DNA of 64,000 bases from Isoetes taiwanensis (taxonomy: Eukaryota > Streptophyta > Lycopodiopsida > Isoetales > Isoetaceae): the NCBI GenBank assembly GCA_021234155.1, contig JAJEKV010000044.1, positions 10,266,777 through 10,330,776 of the forward strand, written 5' to 3'. A program made the position numbers and the translations under genes. Every line of letters starts with the position of its first letter. Position 1 is the stretch's first letter. Positions 43,919 through 55,332 of the stretch are shown one piece after another. The notes below the pieces were generated by a model, which saw nothing but the letters and a program-made list of their open reading frames with translations, made no database searches and was not told where the DNA came from.

Positions 43919-45440
43919 TTAGCGTGAAGAGCCCTTCATGGACTTGAAGAAGTTCTTCACGTCCTTGAGTCGAAGACCCTTGCCGACGTTGCACAAAATA
44001 TTTCTAGATGATCCACCTTCTAACGCTCTTGCCATTTGTGGAGGTGGGAGAGAAGGTGACGTAGCCACTACTACTATCAAAGGTGCGTCCCTAAGGTGAC
44101 CCCTGGCGAAGTCGAGGCTGTAGAGCGCCACGGATCTTTTGAAGAGGATGACATAATCCGTGTTCTTCCTTATCTTGGCATGCTGACCGAAGCCTGTAAG
44201 TGTGATCAGAAGTGCCACAAAGTCTTCTCCTCTTGGGCTGAAGTTCTAATGGAATACTATCATCTGGCCTTGGCTTAGGACCAGAAGATAGTATCGAATG
44301 GCCTTCCCCCTCTGAGGTCTTGCTAGCTGCATTCCCGTGCCACTCCTTTTTGTCGCTTCACCATAAACATCCACTGCTAGGAGGTCTTCGTGGTTTCTCC
44401 ACATGGTGGTTGCGTTATTCAAGTTGATGTTGCTGGACCCCTCCTGCATGCTTCTTGCTCAGACGGGACGGCTAGCGCTTGGGCCTCTCCCTGGCTTGTA
44501 CAACCAGCTTTGTATTTGCTTGAAACTCCTCCTCCTGAATGACTAGCAGCTGGTGATGGTACATCTGCCTTATGTACTCGTATGCCGCGATATCTGACAT
44601 TGTTTTCTCGGCATAAGAATGTCGCTCTGCTACCTCCCTTGGAACTTCTTGGTAGGAGTAGTCAATGAGGTCCCTCGGCTGCCCTTCTGCAATGAGCCCT
44701 ATGAACTCGTCAATCCTGAGCCCTTTTTCTAAGCAGTACGGGAGATGGAGGATGTCGTTGGGAAAAAAGTACTCCTCTCCTTCGATCACCATTGGAGACA
44801 AGGCAAGCGGTCCGTTGTCTCTCCTGATATCCTTGTCATGCCTCGCGATCTGCCTCTCCATCCTTACTGCTAGCTGCTCTCCTCCTCCTGATCATTATCC
44901 CCTTCTTCTTTGTAGTCCTCTTCGATCTGAGGTCCTCCCAAAGATGTGCCATAGTAGACGTACTCCGTACTGGCGAGCTCGTGGATGAGGCCCTGATCTA
45001 CCCTCGTGTTGAGGGGTGCGAGGTCCAAGGACTGTATGGAAGGCTCCCCCGCCTTGTTGGTCTTGAAGTGCATGAACAGGGCTAAGGCTGCATGTGCTTA
45101 GACATATCGATGCCTGTGAGCCCTACAACTCATGTAGTCAGGCATATTCTTCGTTCTATCCCATCACTGGCTCTTGACTCTAGATCCCCCACCTAAGATT
45201 TGAATTAATGACTCTAGGAAGACCCACCTCCCACCCCCCTTAGAGGAAGGTTGACTTCCCACGGTAAGACTTGCTAGTCATATTGGCATACTTTGTCAAT
45301 GTAGTAGGGTGTTCGTGTCAAAGTTGCATGGACATCAAAGAGATGGTCAAAGACATGGAAGACCTCTTTTGCTAGAAATTCACTGATGTGGTTGGTGCTG
45401 TTGTACTATTCAACAAAGTTTGTGGGCGCCATTGAGTAGG
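43919..45440 (-). pseudogene. Decayed gene of unknown function, next to a histone-H3-like gene
   Basis: Protein-like minus-strand pieces from about 45440: FLAKEVFHVFDHLFDVHATL and TPYYIDK, then (45073-44870) GEPSIQSLDLAPLNTRVDQG, HELASTEYVYYGTSLGG and an acidic run EEDYKEEGDNDQEEES. The 129-codon frame 44861-44472 reads MERQIARHDKDIRRDNGPLA, GEEYFFPNDILHLPYCLEKG, and DIAAYEYIRQMYHHQLLVIQ. Two further frames run to 43919 and end basic. A GTATGC donor after YYIDK suggests an intron. I do not recognise the family. It lies just downstream of the H3-like gene at 46.2 kb and on the same strand. Confidence 0.35.
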
Positions 45441-45807
45441 GATTGGAGTAGAAAATGGTACGGAGAGATTGACAAGGAGCTAAAAAATTGCCTAGAGAGG
45501 GTAAGAGCAAACTTGATGAAGGGAAAATGTCAAATGAGGTCTCCTTTTATAGACTAGGGCTGCCTAGGTTTCCATGCTGGAACTGGTTGTTTGGGCAGAT
45601 CTATGTTCTAAGGCCTCTAGATGTCCAAACTAGGTAACATAGTGCTAATCTAAGTAAAACAAGTCAAGAAACATAATAGAGGAGTTTGTTAGACAAATTT
45701 TGGACAAATTTGAGTCAAACATGGACAAATTTTTGGGAGATATAAGATACTAAAATGAAGTTTGGCTCTATTTTAGGCTATCTAGCAACTACCATGTAAA
45801 AGTGCAA

Positions 45808-46110
45808 ATATGGGTGATTCGGGTTACTCCATGCAAAATGGGCATGTGTTCTCGATGTAGGGCTTGTTTGCGTGGAGTGATCTGAGTGGGTCAAACTTGG
45901 GCAAATTTTGATATTTTTGATGAATTCAAGATGATACAATGCAAGATTTAACTAATTCTAGACAATCTAACAACTTTTCTCATCACAATTGTCAAATTTT
46001 TACAATAAAGAGGCTGACTCGAGAAACTCCACGCAGAATGGGTCTGTGTTCACGACGCAGGGGCCAATTGCGCGAAGTGATCCGAGTGGGTCAATTTTGG
46101 CCTAAAAAGT
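45808..46110. repeat. Diverged tandem duplication (about 200-bp period)
   Basis: ACTCCA[TC]GCA[AG]AATGGG, GTGTTC[TA]CGA[TC]G[TC]AGGG and AGTGATC[TC]GAGTGGGTCAA recur at about 45825-45890 and 46027-46098. Confidence 0.7.
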
Positions 46111-46213
46111 TAATTTTGAAGAAAATTTTGAACACACATATGTTAACAAAAAGATTTAAGTATATTAATTACAACTTTTTATACAAAAATGTTTTATACA
46201 AAATTGCAAGCTT

Positions 46214-46665
46214 CTAGAGCTTGTCTTTTCGGATCCTCATGGTCAAATGGAGGTCCTTCGGCATAATTGTTACCCTCTTCGCATAGATGGCACATAGGTT
46301 GTCTTTCTCGAAGAGTTGTACCAGTTCTGCCTCAGCAGCTTCTTGCAGAGACTGGACCGTTAGGGTTGTGACCTTATAATCAGTTTGAAACTCCTGCATA
46401 ATCTCCTAGAGGAGCTGTTTGAACGGCGCCTTCCGAATCAGGAGATTAGTGCACTGCTGGAAGTGCCTAATCTCCCAGAAAACTCTGGCGTGCTTCGAAT
46501 TGGTCTATGGTGGACTCTCTTCTACCGAGGTGGGGGTGGCTTCAGCTTCGACTATTTCTTGAGCCTGCTGCCCTTAACGTACCTCTGTATGTTCTGCTTG
46601 CAATACCAATCATTGTACCTCTTCCATCTCCTAAGGTATTCCTACTCTCGGTCCTGCTTCAGCAC
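46214..46665 (-). pseudogene. Second histone-H3-like gene, decayed
   Basis: The minus strand reads FWEIRHFQQCTNLLIRKAPF (H3 alpha-N and alpha 1), one TAG, then [40 protein letters not shown] and [20 protein letters not shown] to a TAG/stop at 46214. H3 has [20 protein letters not shown] at this place, so the match is clear. Loop 1 has the canonical length, unlike the copy at 8.2 kb. Upstream the frame shifts through a Lys/Pro/Arg segment (KLKPPPPR) and a segment YLRRWKRYNDWYCKQNIQRY, then is cut by SINE sequence at about 46665. The N-terminal tail does not show the usual ARTKQTA start. Divergence resembles that of variant or CENH3-like histones, but no specific class can be assigned. Confidence 0.75.
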
Positions 46666-47260
46666 ACAATACCATCAAGAACCTTTACAAGATGGACCCC
46701 ATACATATAGGCATCCATAGAGACTTGAACTGGAGACTCGACTCTGATACTAAATGTAATGTTCCTACTTGATGCCCCACTTGAGGGCATATTAGATGAT
46801 ATATGATTTAGTAATATTGTCTGTAGAATGTACTGTCTTCTAGACCTGATGGTCTCATAGACATAATAAACATTCTTCTTCTTCTTCTTCTTCTTCTTCC
46901 TAACCAACATGCCCTTAACCAATTGGACACCACCGTCTAAACTTTTATGAGTAGTCGCTTCTACCCATTTATGCCGGTATCTCGAGAATGCCCCACAGGA
47001 CCTCTCCCACTACACCTGTGCTCGTTCTTGAACATCACAATACCGTCAAGAACCTTTACAAGACGGATCCCACATATATAGCACACATGAAGACTCGAAC
47101 TCGAGACCCAGCTCCGATACTAAATTTAACGTTCCTAACTGACACGTCCTTGACCCAATAGGCAAAATTGCCTAGATGTTTATGAGTAGCCGTTTCTACT
47201 CATTTATGCCGATGTCTCGGAATGCCCCACAATTATTAAGATCTCTCAAGTGGTCTACCA
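46666..47260 (-). repeat. Tandem tRNA-derived SINE-like units (minus strand)
   Basis: Two units share, on the minus strand, a box A-like TTGGTTAAGGGCATGTTGG (about 46920) or its variant near 47155, a box B GAGTTCGAGTCTTC (about 47090) or variant near 46735, and a tail reading CTTGTAAAGGTTCTTGA[CT]GGTATTGTG. Non-tRNA text (ATTCTCGAGATACCGGCATA) links them. Confidence 0.65.
46870..46899 (+). repeat. (CTT)n microsatellite
   Basis: About nine CTT units inside the SINE-like region. Confidence 0.9.
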
Positions 47261-48370
47261 TGGGCCCGTCACAAAGAGTAATTGATCGTAATATCATCTA
47301 CAATATTTTATATATTGATTATACAAGTTGTAAACTTTTCACCTTTACTGAGTAAGCGTATTAAATAAAAGCGCGATTTTTATTATAACTTCTATCTGAT
47401 AGGAACTCCCCACGAGTAGCAATAAGGATAACTTAGACACTTTAGTGGACAACATAGGATGGCAAGCCCGCATCTTAGTCTTGCTAAAGTAGCAGCAAAT
47501 CAAATTCATAATTCGAATCAACCTTGGGCATATCACTATTGTAATCGATGAATGGTACGAGGCAAATTAGTCTATTGCACTAGGGAGCTAAAGATGAACA
47601 TGTACTTGCTATTTGAAATCCTCATAAATTGCCTCTACATCATGGAAGATCACGAAAGCCTACAAAGGTTAAAAGCATAGTTAGATCATCTCTGCTACAT
47701 ATCAAGAATCACCATAGACAGTGACAATAGCGATTGAAAACAGACTTGGAAAAGAAGCGTAGCTTAAATTTCGTACATAAGATAGGTCATGGGTGCCTAT
47801 ATGTATGGAGTCCAACTTGTAAAGATTCTTGATGGTATTGTGATGTTCGAGGACAAGCATAGATCTAGTGGAAGAGGTTGTGACAGGCCTATGGCAGACG
47901 ATTTTGCCCAGTTGGTTAAGGGTATGTCAATTAGGAAGGTTACACTCTTGAGCATCTTTGACTCATTTTTGGCATTTGCTATCTTTTTTAGTGAGGTTAT
48001 CGAAATTGAAGATTGAGTGGTGTCCTCTATGGCTAGCAATGGCTCATCACTTATCTCTCTGGCTGCTAAGAGCAGCTTGAGGTTCATCCATGCCCCTTTC
48101 TATGGTCCATAGAAGATTAATATAAGTTCCTCTTTACCAAAATGATATTGTGCATGATTCTCTTCACTCCTGCTAAAGTTGTGAATGCTAGAAGCCCCAT
48201 ATGTGATGCTTGTCATTCCAGTGAATGATCCTTGCCAAGTCCAAAAGAATCTTGAGAGCTTGTTGGTCTGTCCTCTCACACTTCCCCTGGTATCAAGTAC
48301 TTTACGCCTTCTATTAGAATAGGTGGGATCGTATCTAATAGTAGCCCTGTCGACAGACGTTGGCTTGATT
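47260..48370. other. No clear gene; partial third SINE unit at 47786-47940
   Basis: Plus-strand text TTGTAAAGATTCTTGATGG followed by CAGTTGGTTAAGGGTATGTC (47815-47930) is a tail plus head of the SINE-like unit in opposite orientation to 46.67-47.26 kb. The rest is unassigned. Confidence 0.45.
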
Positions 48371-48885
48371 CCAATAGCAAATGGATGCCTTCTGCATTGA
48401 ATGAAGCTTCAAATTATATTATTGATATGCATCATACCAGCATTATTAGTTATATATATATATATGAATATAATGTACAAAATACATACAACATATACAT
48501 AATGACACGATATATACAAGTATATACTAAAGTTTTTTACACATAACACAATATATATAGCATATACACAATACCTATATATATAGTATATGTACACAGT
48601 ATATACATAGTTTCTCTTTAAATAGACATCCATGTTTTTATTGTCTTTGTCTCTTTTCCCCTCTTCCTCCTCGGACATGCTCCTTGTCTTCTCCCTATCT
48701 GCTCCTTCATTGCATATGTTCCTTGTCAAGTACTCTGTTCCTCAACTAGTTTCTTTACAAATGCTAACTTTTCAAGGACATCCTCGCTCGGCTAATCCGG
48801 AATCCCTGCAAGCATGCAACAGAAGAAATATGTGCACTTTGAATGAAGTTATTAGCACCTTTTGGGAGCATCGGTGTAATTGACA
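48370..48885 (+). pseudogene. GLLEPP-family promoter, leader and truncated start (copy 3)
   Basis: It begins with ATAGCAAATGGATGCCTTCT, matching 5274 onward, continues through AT-rich text, the promoter CTCTTTAAATAG (about 48614) and a pyrimidine-rich leader, and reaches NPESLQACN and STFWEHRCN before a stop. Copies 1 and 2 read FWEHRWRH and FLEWRLRH here. The rest of the gene is missing. Relative to 5.27-6.12 kb it lacks the 400-bp stretch with the minus-strand ORF 5464-5727. Confidence 0.55.
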
Positions 48886-48889
48886 TTCT

Positions 48890-49220
48890 TGTTGTTTTGT
48901 ATTGTTAAGCATAGAAATTGAAGTCGAATAAGTAAAAGCTATTTATTTTGCTTATCAAAAGCTAGGGATTTTCCTAGCCCTAGATGAGAGTCCTCATCAA
49001 CTGTTTGCATGTAAGATAGAATAGAATAGAATAGAATGGTAAACCATCAAGTTAGAAGCATTAAAGGTACAAGAGTTAGAACTTGATGCTCGTTATACAA
49101 TACGGGCAACATTCCTTCTCATAATCGCAAAGCTCGTTATAGTCCATTTCTAGATTTTACACTAAGAAGATAACCGGATTTACCTTTACCTGAAATTATG
49201 TTGGCAAATGGTTTTTACAA
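48890..49220. other. No recognisable gene; short (ATAGA)n
   Basis: A short ATAGA/AATAG microsatellite at about 49014-49037. Nothing else identified. Confidence 0.4.
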
Positions 49221-49224
49221 CATC

Positions 49225-50545
49225 CCTTCAGCCGCATGGCCCTCCGTCTATTCCACACCCATGATACCCCTAGTGCGGGAAGGGGACACGAAGGTGTCTT
49301 GTGTGCCCTTCCCCTATGGGCTCCTATAACAGCGGAAGCATAACGTAATGTCAGGCATCAACAACAACTACCTCGAAGGGTAGCTCATCCATACATCCAT
49401 AGATACAACATAGATATCAACATGCCATAAAACATGAGAGCTCCTACCCCCAGGCTCAGACTCGTAAGGGAAGTAGACTGAGACTGACGGCTAGGCCACA
49501 AGATAGAGCAGACCGAGATATAAACAATGGCGGGGCTAGCTATAGACTATGGCTAGAGTTGACCACTCCATCCGCCCCTCCTGTGCATACTTTGCAGACG
49601 GGCTAAATCGGGCTCTAGCGGACTATAACCTGCTGGATACGTAATCCTATGGTATCACCCATTGGAACTACTCCGGGTTGTATCTCCCCAGTCCGATGAG
49701 CTAGAAAGGGTTATATATTCCCTTCCCGAATTCTAGTGGTTCCATGGACGGCTAGAGGATCGTGGCAATACACGATCCATACCCAACTGAACCCCCCAAA
49801 ACAACAGCCAGGCCAACACCTGCAAGTCTTGAGAGGCAGGCAACACCATTGCCCCGGGAGGTGTCGGACCCATGCCCGACCCACTCGAAGTGACCAACTA
49901 TAGGTCTAGCCCGCTATAGTCCCCAGTAGCCATGCTAAATAGGGACCTCCCTCCATTTTTCCACTGTTGTATGGTGCTAAGTCACTTCATAGCCCTCGTA
50001 GTCGGGTGGGTTCCTATGCACATGCCGCAACTAATAGAAACTAAGGGGTCTAAACTAGGAGCATCATCTAGATAATGGCTACTAGGTTTCTACCCCCTTC
50101 CCAATACACAAGAAGTGCAACATAAGATCAACCAATATCATACATCAACATAGCATGATAATAATGAAGATAACATCTAATCTACGCACATGAATCTATC
50201 TATTTGTTAGGGTTCCTTGCTTTCGAAGCCTAGACTAGGGGTTCTAGGACGTCTCTACTAGCAAGGAAAGATACCAGCTCATCTGGAATCCTAGGTTCCA
50301 AATGATCTACCTATGAAGCTACTCTGATTACCTGCTCCAGATAAACTTCCTCCAACCCCTGGGGTCTCCATGACTTGATGGTGAGTCGGGTGGTTCCTCC
50401 TCCATCTGATGGATGCACTGCCTTGGGGCTGTCGAACTGAGCTACACCGCAATGAACGGAGATTGAAACGGAGTTCTGAGGGAAGAACATGTCTCATGGC
50501 AGGTGGAGCCAAAAAGGGGCTTAGGATTAGGGTTAGGATTAGGGT
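49225..50545. repeat. Dispersed 1.3-kb repeat, copy B (uninterrupted)
   Basis: Full-length relative of 36394-38394 without the solo LTR. Shared blocks include GTGCGGGAAGGGGACACGAA, ATACATCCATAGATA[TC]AACA and GGACCTCCCTCCA. The minus-strand frame 50291-50512 is probably chance. Confidence 0.8.
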
Positions 50546-50785
50546 ACTTATATGTTAGAGTTCCATGTCACTGCCATGTGGCTCCAACGGAATAATGCCA
50601 TGTGGCAGGAGCCCAATAGAATAAGGCCATGTGGAAATGGTCTTAAGCCTAAGGTTGGCTAAGTTATGTAAATAACTTAGCCATGCTCACTTTACCACTC
50701 TCAATGGTGTACAAGGCTACTTAAGTAGACTTGTATAGTGACGTGGCCCAAAAATATACGTATTTCTGGCATACATTTCTAGAGA
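50546..50785. other. Short unassigned stretch
   Basis: GCCATGTGG recurs three times in 50572-50630. Otherwise nothing. Confidence 0.3.
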
Positions 50786-50799
50786 ACGTCATAGAAAGT

Positions 50800-51705
50800 A
50801 TATGATGTGTCTGTCAAGGGCCTCCCTCTGAACCGGCAAGAAACCTGTCTCCTGCAATAGTATCTGGTATGGACTTTACCCACAGGGCCCCTTGCAGGGC
50901 CCGTGCCAAGAAAGCTTTCTGCACCTGCTCCAAGTCATTCCAAGTGGCGAGGGAAACCACCGGGCCCTAGACCTTGACCCCATACAAAAGCACAGGTTCC
51001 ACTAGTACCTTGAATAGGTGCGACTGGTGGGCCCAATCATATAGCTCTGCCTTGTGACTATTGTTCTGCATTGCATAGAGTGCTTTCCAACCTGCTGCAA
51101 CTTACAACCAGATGGAATTGTCCCAATTCATGACAAACGGGAATTCCACCCCCAAATATTTGTAAGTGGGTAACTTTTTTATTGACCTACTCAGTTTTTT
51201 GACCATCACAGCACATATAAGCACCTTCACCAAATAGTTTATGTCATCATCATTTACATCACTAATATGCTCATTATATAAAAAACACTCATGATTTTTT
51301 GAAGGGCAATGAAGGGCTATGGAAGGGCAATGAAGGGCGGCAATGAAGGGCAGTCAGCACCTGTGCAACACATGTGTCGCCCACATGCTTTTTTGAGTAT
51401 GTGAATTAAAAAACCACCCAAGTGGTAACCACTTCAACATTCGCCACGATAAGTGAGGGTTGAGGCTTTTGGTTGGTGTGCAGACGATATGAGGATCACC
51501 TTGGTCTTGACCAAGTTAATATTTGTCTAGCAAAATGTGTCCAGGGCATCGAGATGGCGTTGAATGCTTGCTTGAGTGTGAGCTAGGGGGTCCACATTAT
51601 CAGATAGACTAGTTGTCTAGTGATCTGGTGTAGAAGTTGAGCCCCATTGCCTCTGTTGTCAGCAAGCCATCTCTCCAAGTGATCAATGTACAGGTTAAAC
51701 AATCA
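50800..51705 (-). pseudogene. LINE RT active-site and thumb region
   Basis: The 51705-51480 part reads LFNLYIDHLERWLADNRGNG and, after a damaged active-site stretch in which the expected YADD is not intact, NINLVKTKVILI. After a small insertion, 51180-50800 reads YKYLGVEFPFVMNW, NSHKAELYDWAHQSHLFKVL, VEPVLLYGVKV and DLEQVQKAFLARALQGAL. This order (LYIDxLE, KTKVxI, YLGVxF, LLYGxxVW, LExVQxxFL) is diagnostic of LINE reverse transcriptases. Confidence 0.8.
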
Positions 51706-51963
51706 AGGTATCAATTAAGAACCTTCTTAATTCTAAAACATGAATTTGATTTGGCTAAAGTTGCATGAAATTTCTCTAATCCCTAATTATAGATACTTTG
51801 GTGAATCTTTCTAAATATTCGAAGAGTCTCGTTTAAATTTGGCTCAACTTTTTGTTTTTTGAGATTTTTATCCTATTAAAAATAGAATCCTCGTTGTCAA
51901 GCTCAAATTTTAGCCAAATGGCAAAGAATAGCCACTACTTTATATCACGCAAACAGTGTGAAA

Positions 51964-52488
51964 CAGGGTTGCCCTTAAGGCCATATTTGCATAGGCGTGA
52001 TTTAGAAGGTGAGGCGAATCATAAGCTTTCTATATTAATTTTGTAGGCGATTACTTTTTGCGACTTGAACTGTTTCATAGAAACTCTGGCGAACCTTGCC
52101 AACGTTAATGTGGTAATTGAAATAAATAAATTAGATGTCAATTCACATACAACTTACAGGATTAAAGAAACCTATTATGTTTAGCAAAATTTGAGTAGTT
52201 GTTGATTTTTTGAGTATTCTACTATGGTCCACTGGAGCTAGCAAATGTTGTTAAGGGGATAATCTATGATCCTAAACACTTAAATCCATGGAACTGAAGG
52301 CGAAACTCTAGATCTGAGCTTAAGAATGCATGGCTAATTTTAAAAAGGCGGACGGACGAAATGGTAAAACTTTGGCGAAAGAATATAATTTATTTTCAAT
52401 AGTAACCTATTCAGCTTTAGTATCTCATTTTAAAAAATATTCAAAATATAGCCATTTGGCTATAAATAGCCCCTTAAGGGCAACCCTG
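51964..52488. mobile_element. hAT-type MITE, 525 bp, with perfect TIRs and 8-bp TSD
   Basis: Begins CAGGGTTGCCCTTAAGG and ends with its exact reverse complement. GTGTGAAA stands directly at both sides (51956-51963 and 52489-52496). CAGGG-type ends with an 8-bp duplication identify a hAT-superfamily element. It has no transposase frame, so it is non-autonomous. The identical TSD suggests a fairly recent insertion into the LINE-derived DNA. Confidence 0.93.
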
Positions 52489-52559
52489 GTGTGAAAGAGA
52501 GAGGGCATCCCTGGCGGACCCTGATACTGCTCTCGAATTATTGGCACAACCGACCTGAA

Positions 52560-52811
52560 CATGTCTCATATAACCTACTGCATTCTACAGTTCTACATGA
52601 ACGTCTAACTATTGAATCTTGTCCACAGCTTTTCCCGAGGCACAGTGTCGAAAGCCTTGGTGAAGTCTACCAAGCAACAATACAGATCTTGTCGACGGTT
52701 CCTGCTGTCCTCAACCAGAGTTCGCAACGTGAAGATGTGATCAATGGTTGAGTGCCTTGGCCAGAATCCGTTCTGCCTGAGTGCTCGAGCAGCTCTGCTG
52801 CCTCTGCCCAT
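52560..52811 (-). pseudogene. LINE RT palm fragment
   Basis: Frame with NGFWPRHSTIDHIFTLRTLV, LYCCLVDFTKAFDTVPREKL and W. DFTKAFDTV carries the first catalytic Asp of the RT palm. Downstream the frame is lost in stops and then in the MITE-bearing insertion. Confidence 0.85.
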
Positions 52812-53648
52812 CTTGTCAACGACTACTCGAGGATTCCAGTGAACTTTACAAATACTAAGCTGATCATGATGGTCCGGTAATTGGCCGAGCAGTGCGGGTC
52901 TCCTGCCTTGTAGATTGAAACAACCCTATTAGTGGTTCACTGGGGGAGAGGGGCCTTCCCCACAATGCCTTGTTGAACATGGCGGTTAGTACTGGTGACA
53001 TGGATGGTCCTGCCCGCTTGAGTAACTCTGTCTGCATGGCGCTGAGGTCTAGCGCTTTTCCATTGGCTAGACACTACAACCCCTGCACTACCTCTGCATC
53101 TGTGATTTCCAGCACTGGGCCCTGCTGGGGGGGGTAATGCTGCCCATATAGATATTGTCTCTACTGCTCGGGGGTGATATTTCCTATGGGCAGCACTAGT
53201 CTCCTGAGCACTCTTTGCTAGAAGATCCTAGGATGACGTTCCTGGAGGAATAATATTTCATGTTGATTGGGCGCAATGTATCTGGCCTTTCTAACCTTAA
53301 GGAAAGTGTGATATTGCCTGACCGCGTCCGGGCATAGAGCATGATCTGTGACTTGGCAGAGTCAGCGTTTGCATTTCTTGCACTCAGCATCAAACCATTG
53401 GTTATGTGGGAAGGTCGTCACTCTCGAGGTTCACCGTGGGCGGCTTCTCCCAAAACATCTTTCTGCAGCAGCCCCGAGGATGTCAATGAGTCTGCTCACC
53501 AGGTGCTCCAGCGTTAAGTACTGTGAGATGTTTGTCAGGTCCTCCGTGAGCATCTAGAAGTAAGTATGAGCGTGCTCATAGTCCAGTTTGACCTGGGGCA
53601 TGCAAGGAATTGTTGTATAGTTGGTTGGAAAGTAGAGTGGCAGGTGGT

Positions 53649-53960
53649 CTAAGTCCATCTCCTCCCATCATCTGTTCCCACCCGGAAGTGCTTGACAAGA
53701 TGCACGTCTTGCTCGGCCACCAATACATAGTCTACCACCCTGGACCCGCCTCCCTGGTTCTCCTGCCTGCAAGTGTGCTGGTGAGAGGATGGCCATTGTG
53801 CTAGTCCATTGCAAATCACCAGGTCAAAGATACTGCAAAGCAATAACAGCTGCCTCCCATAGCGCGAGACCTGAATGTCAGTTGCATTGAAGTCTCAACG
53901 AGCATGACACTACCCCACTGCTTGTGCTATTGTATGTCATCATATAGATTGACATAGGGC
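53649..53960 (-). pseudogene. LINE endonuclease C-terminal part
   Basis: Minus-strand segments YVNLYDDIQ and, after frameshift, text fitting the GDFNA motif near 53900, then FDLVICNGLAQWP and SRVVDYVLVAEQD (53843-53649). VVDYVLV corresponds to the SxIDYVL strand of APE-like endonucleases. The enzyme nicks target DNA to prime reverse transcription. Confidence 0.65.
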
Positions 53961-54000
53961 TCCAATCTATCCACATCAGTGGGTGTGATAGAAGTTGCTG

Positions 54001-54569
54001 GTTAAGGCAAAGCTATATAAAATGTTATCCTAAAAGTTTGTCTAGTATCATAATGGCAATAGATAATAATTAGACTAAGGGTGGGTCTGGGCTGGGGTGA
54101 GAAGATCATGGATTGAGGTGCGAGGATCATGAATAATTTCATGGGCGATAGATGTTATGGAGGGAATGGTCCATGTAAAAGAGCTATATAACTATTATGG
54201 GTCTTATTCTTGAGATTGTTATAGTAGGGCATCACCCTGAGTTCTAGGGTGGTATCCGCCTTAACAAAATGGGCCAGAGAGTTTATGGTAGTTTTATGGT
54301 GATTACCATAACAAGCTAGGTGTTTATGGCCATTTGGCATAGTAAACTAGGTGTTTATGCACCCTCAATGTGTCACTAGTGGGTAACACCACTGATACCA
54401 ATGCCTGAGATTTGATCTGTTATAAAACTTGAGGGCTAGGATGTTAAGGCACAAGCATGGAGGAGTGGTCCAGGATGAAAGAGCTTTATGGTTAAGGCAA
54501 AGCTATATAAAATGTTATTCTAAAAGTTTGCCTAGTATCATAAAGGCAATGGATAATAATTATGGTAAG
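54001..54569. repeat. Repeat C copy 2 enclosed by 78-bp direct repeats
   Basis: GTTAAGGCAAAGCTATATAA with its following 58 bp occurs at 54001-54078 and at about 54492-54569 with few differences. Between them (54080-54485) lies the inverted counterpart of 34850-35235. Confidence 0.8.
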
Positions 54570-55257
54570 GGCACCTTTACCATGTGAATGGAAGGAAGGA
54601 AGGGAGGGAGGAATTAATTTGAATAAGGTGTAAATCAACTATCAGAAGGGGCCATGCTTAATTCCAAAGAAGATAACAATAATATTTATAGATGGGGTCG
54701 AGAACCTGAGAAAAAAGAAACAAAAAGGCAATGAACAAACCATAGAAAGACCTTTAAATCGTAAAGGAGATGGGCCATGATAAAAGGCCATGGACCTTTA
54801 TTATCCTATAGGAAAGAGGACATCGAATCTATATATTGAAAGAAATAGTTATTTTAGGGAGGCCATCGAATATCTTATAAAAGCTGAACAAGGAAGTCGA
54901 CCAGACGTTTGAAGATACCGACCAATGACTTATTTAGAGATGATGACTGAAGCTATACAGTGGCATGCTATAGACGACAACTGAATGCTGCAACTAGAAT
55001 GCTATCGTCTACACCATTAATAAAGGAAGAGTTCTTGTGAATTGTTTGCCTATTCATAAACCTTTCCCATATATAAGGCATATGTATGTTTCCATTGATC
55101 GAAGACTGTGGATTTGCAGTGACGATTATAGCTAACTACGTCAGTAATTGTACCTTTGACAATATATCCTTAGTATAGCCTTCTAGATAGGTACAATTGG
55201 GCAGTTAAGAGATGTGTCATAACAATTTTAATTGAATAAGATAATTTTTGTGTAAAC
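54570..55257. other. Intergenic, nothing firm
   Basis: A GGAAGGAAGGAAGGGAGGG purine run at about 54590. Otherwise no gene or repeat recognised. Confidence 0.4.
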
Positions 55258-55332
55258 AATGAGGTTTACCTTGTTGGTAAAGCGTTTGGTTGGGTGATGG
55301 GAGGTCAAGGGTTCAAGACCCCATAGTGCCAT
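55258..55332 (+). repeat. tRNA-like sequence (SINE head or tRNA pseudogene)
   Basis: TTACCTTGTTGGTAAAGCG (D-arm/box A) and AAGGGTTCAAGACCCC (T-arm/box B) about 50 bp apart, followed by T-rich DNA. No good acceptor stem. Confidence 0.5.

Larger units (their letters stand above)
50790..53960 (-). mobile_element. Jockey-like LINE (endonuclease plus RT), broken by insertions
   Basis: The minus strand encodes, in order, an APE-type endonuclease (about 53960-53650), RT fingers and palm (about 52811-52560), the RT active-site region (about 51705-51420) and the thumb (about 51180-50800). Insertions separate them: a 525-bp hAT MITE and about 245 bp beside it at 51.71-52.5 kb, and about 230 bp at 51.18-51.41 kb. 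Frameshifts and stops are numerous. The 3' end and tail were not identified. Confidence 0.85.

Noticed and set aside
48409-48729. 106-codon minus-strand ORF rich in Tyr and Ile
   Set aside because: It is a translation of the AT-rich (TATA)n stretch upstream of the GLLEPP copy 3 promoter; no conserved features.
51950-51990. Plus-strand VKQGCPL-like RT motif next to the MITE end
   Set aside because: The text GTGTGAAACAGGGTTGCC is the TSD plus the MITE terminal repeat; the resemblance to a LINE RT motif is coincidental and on the wrong strand.
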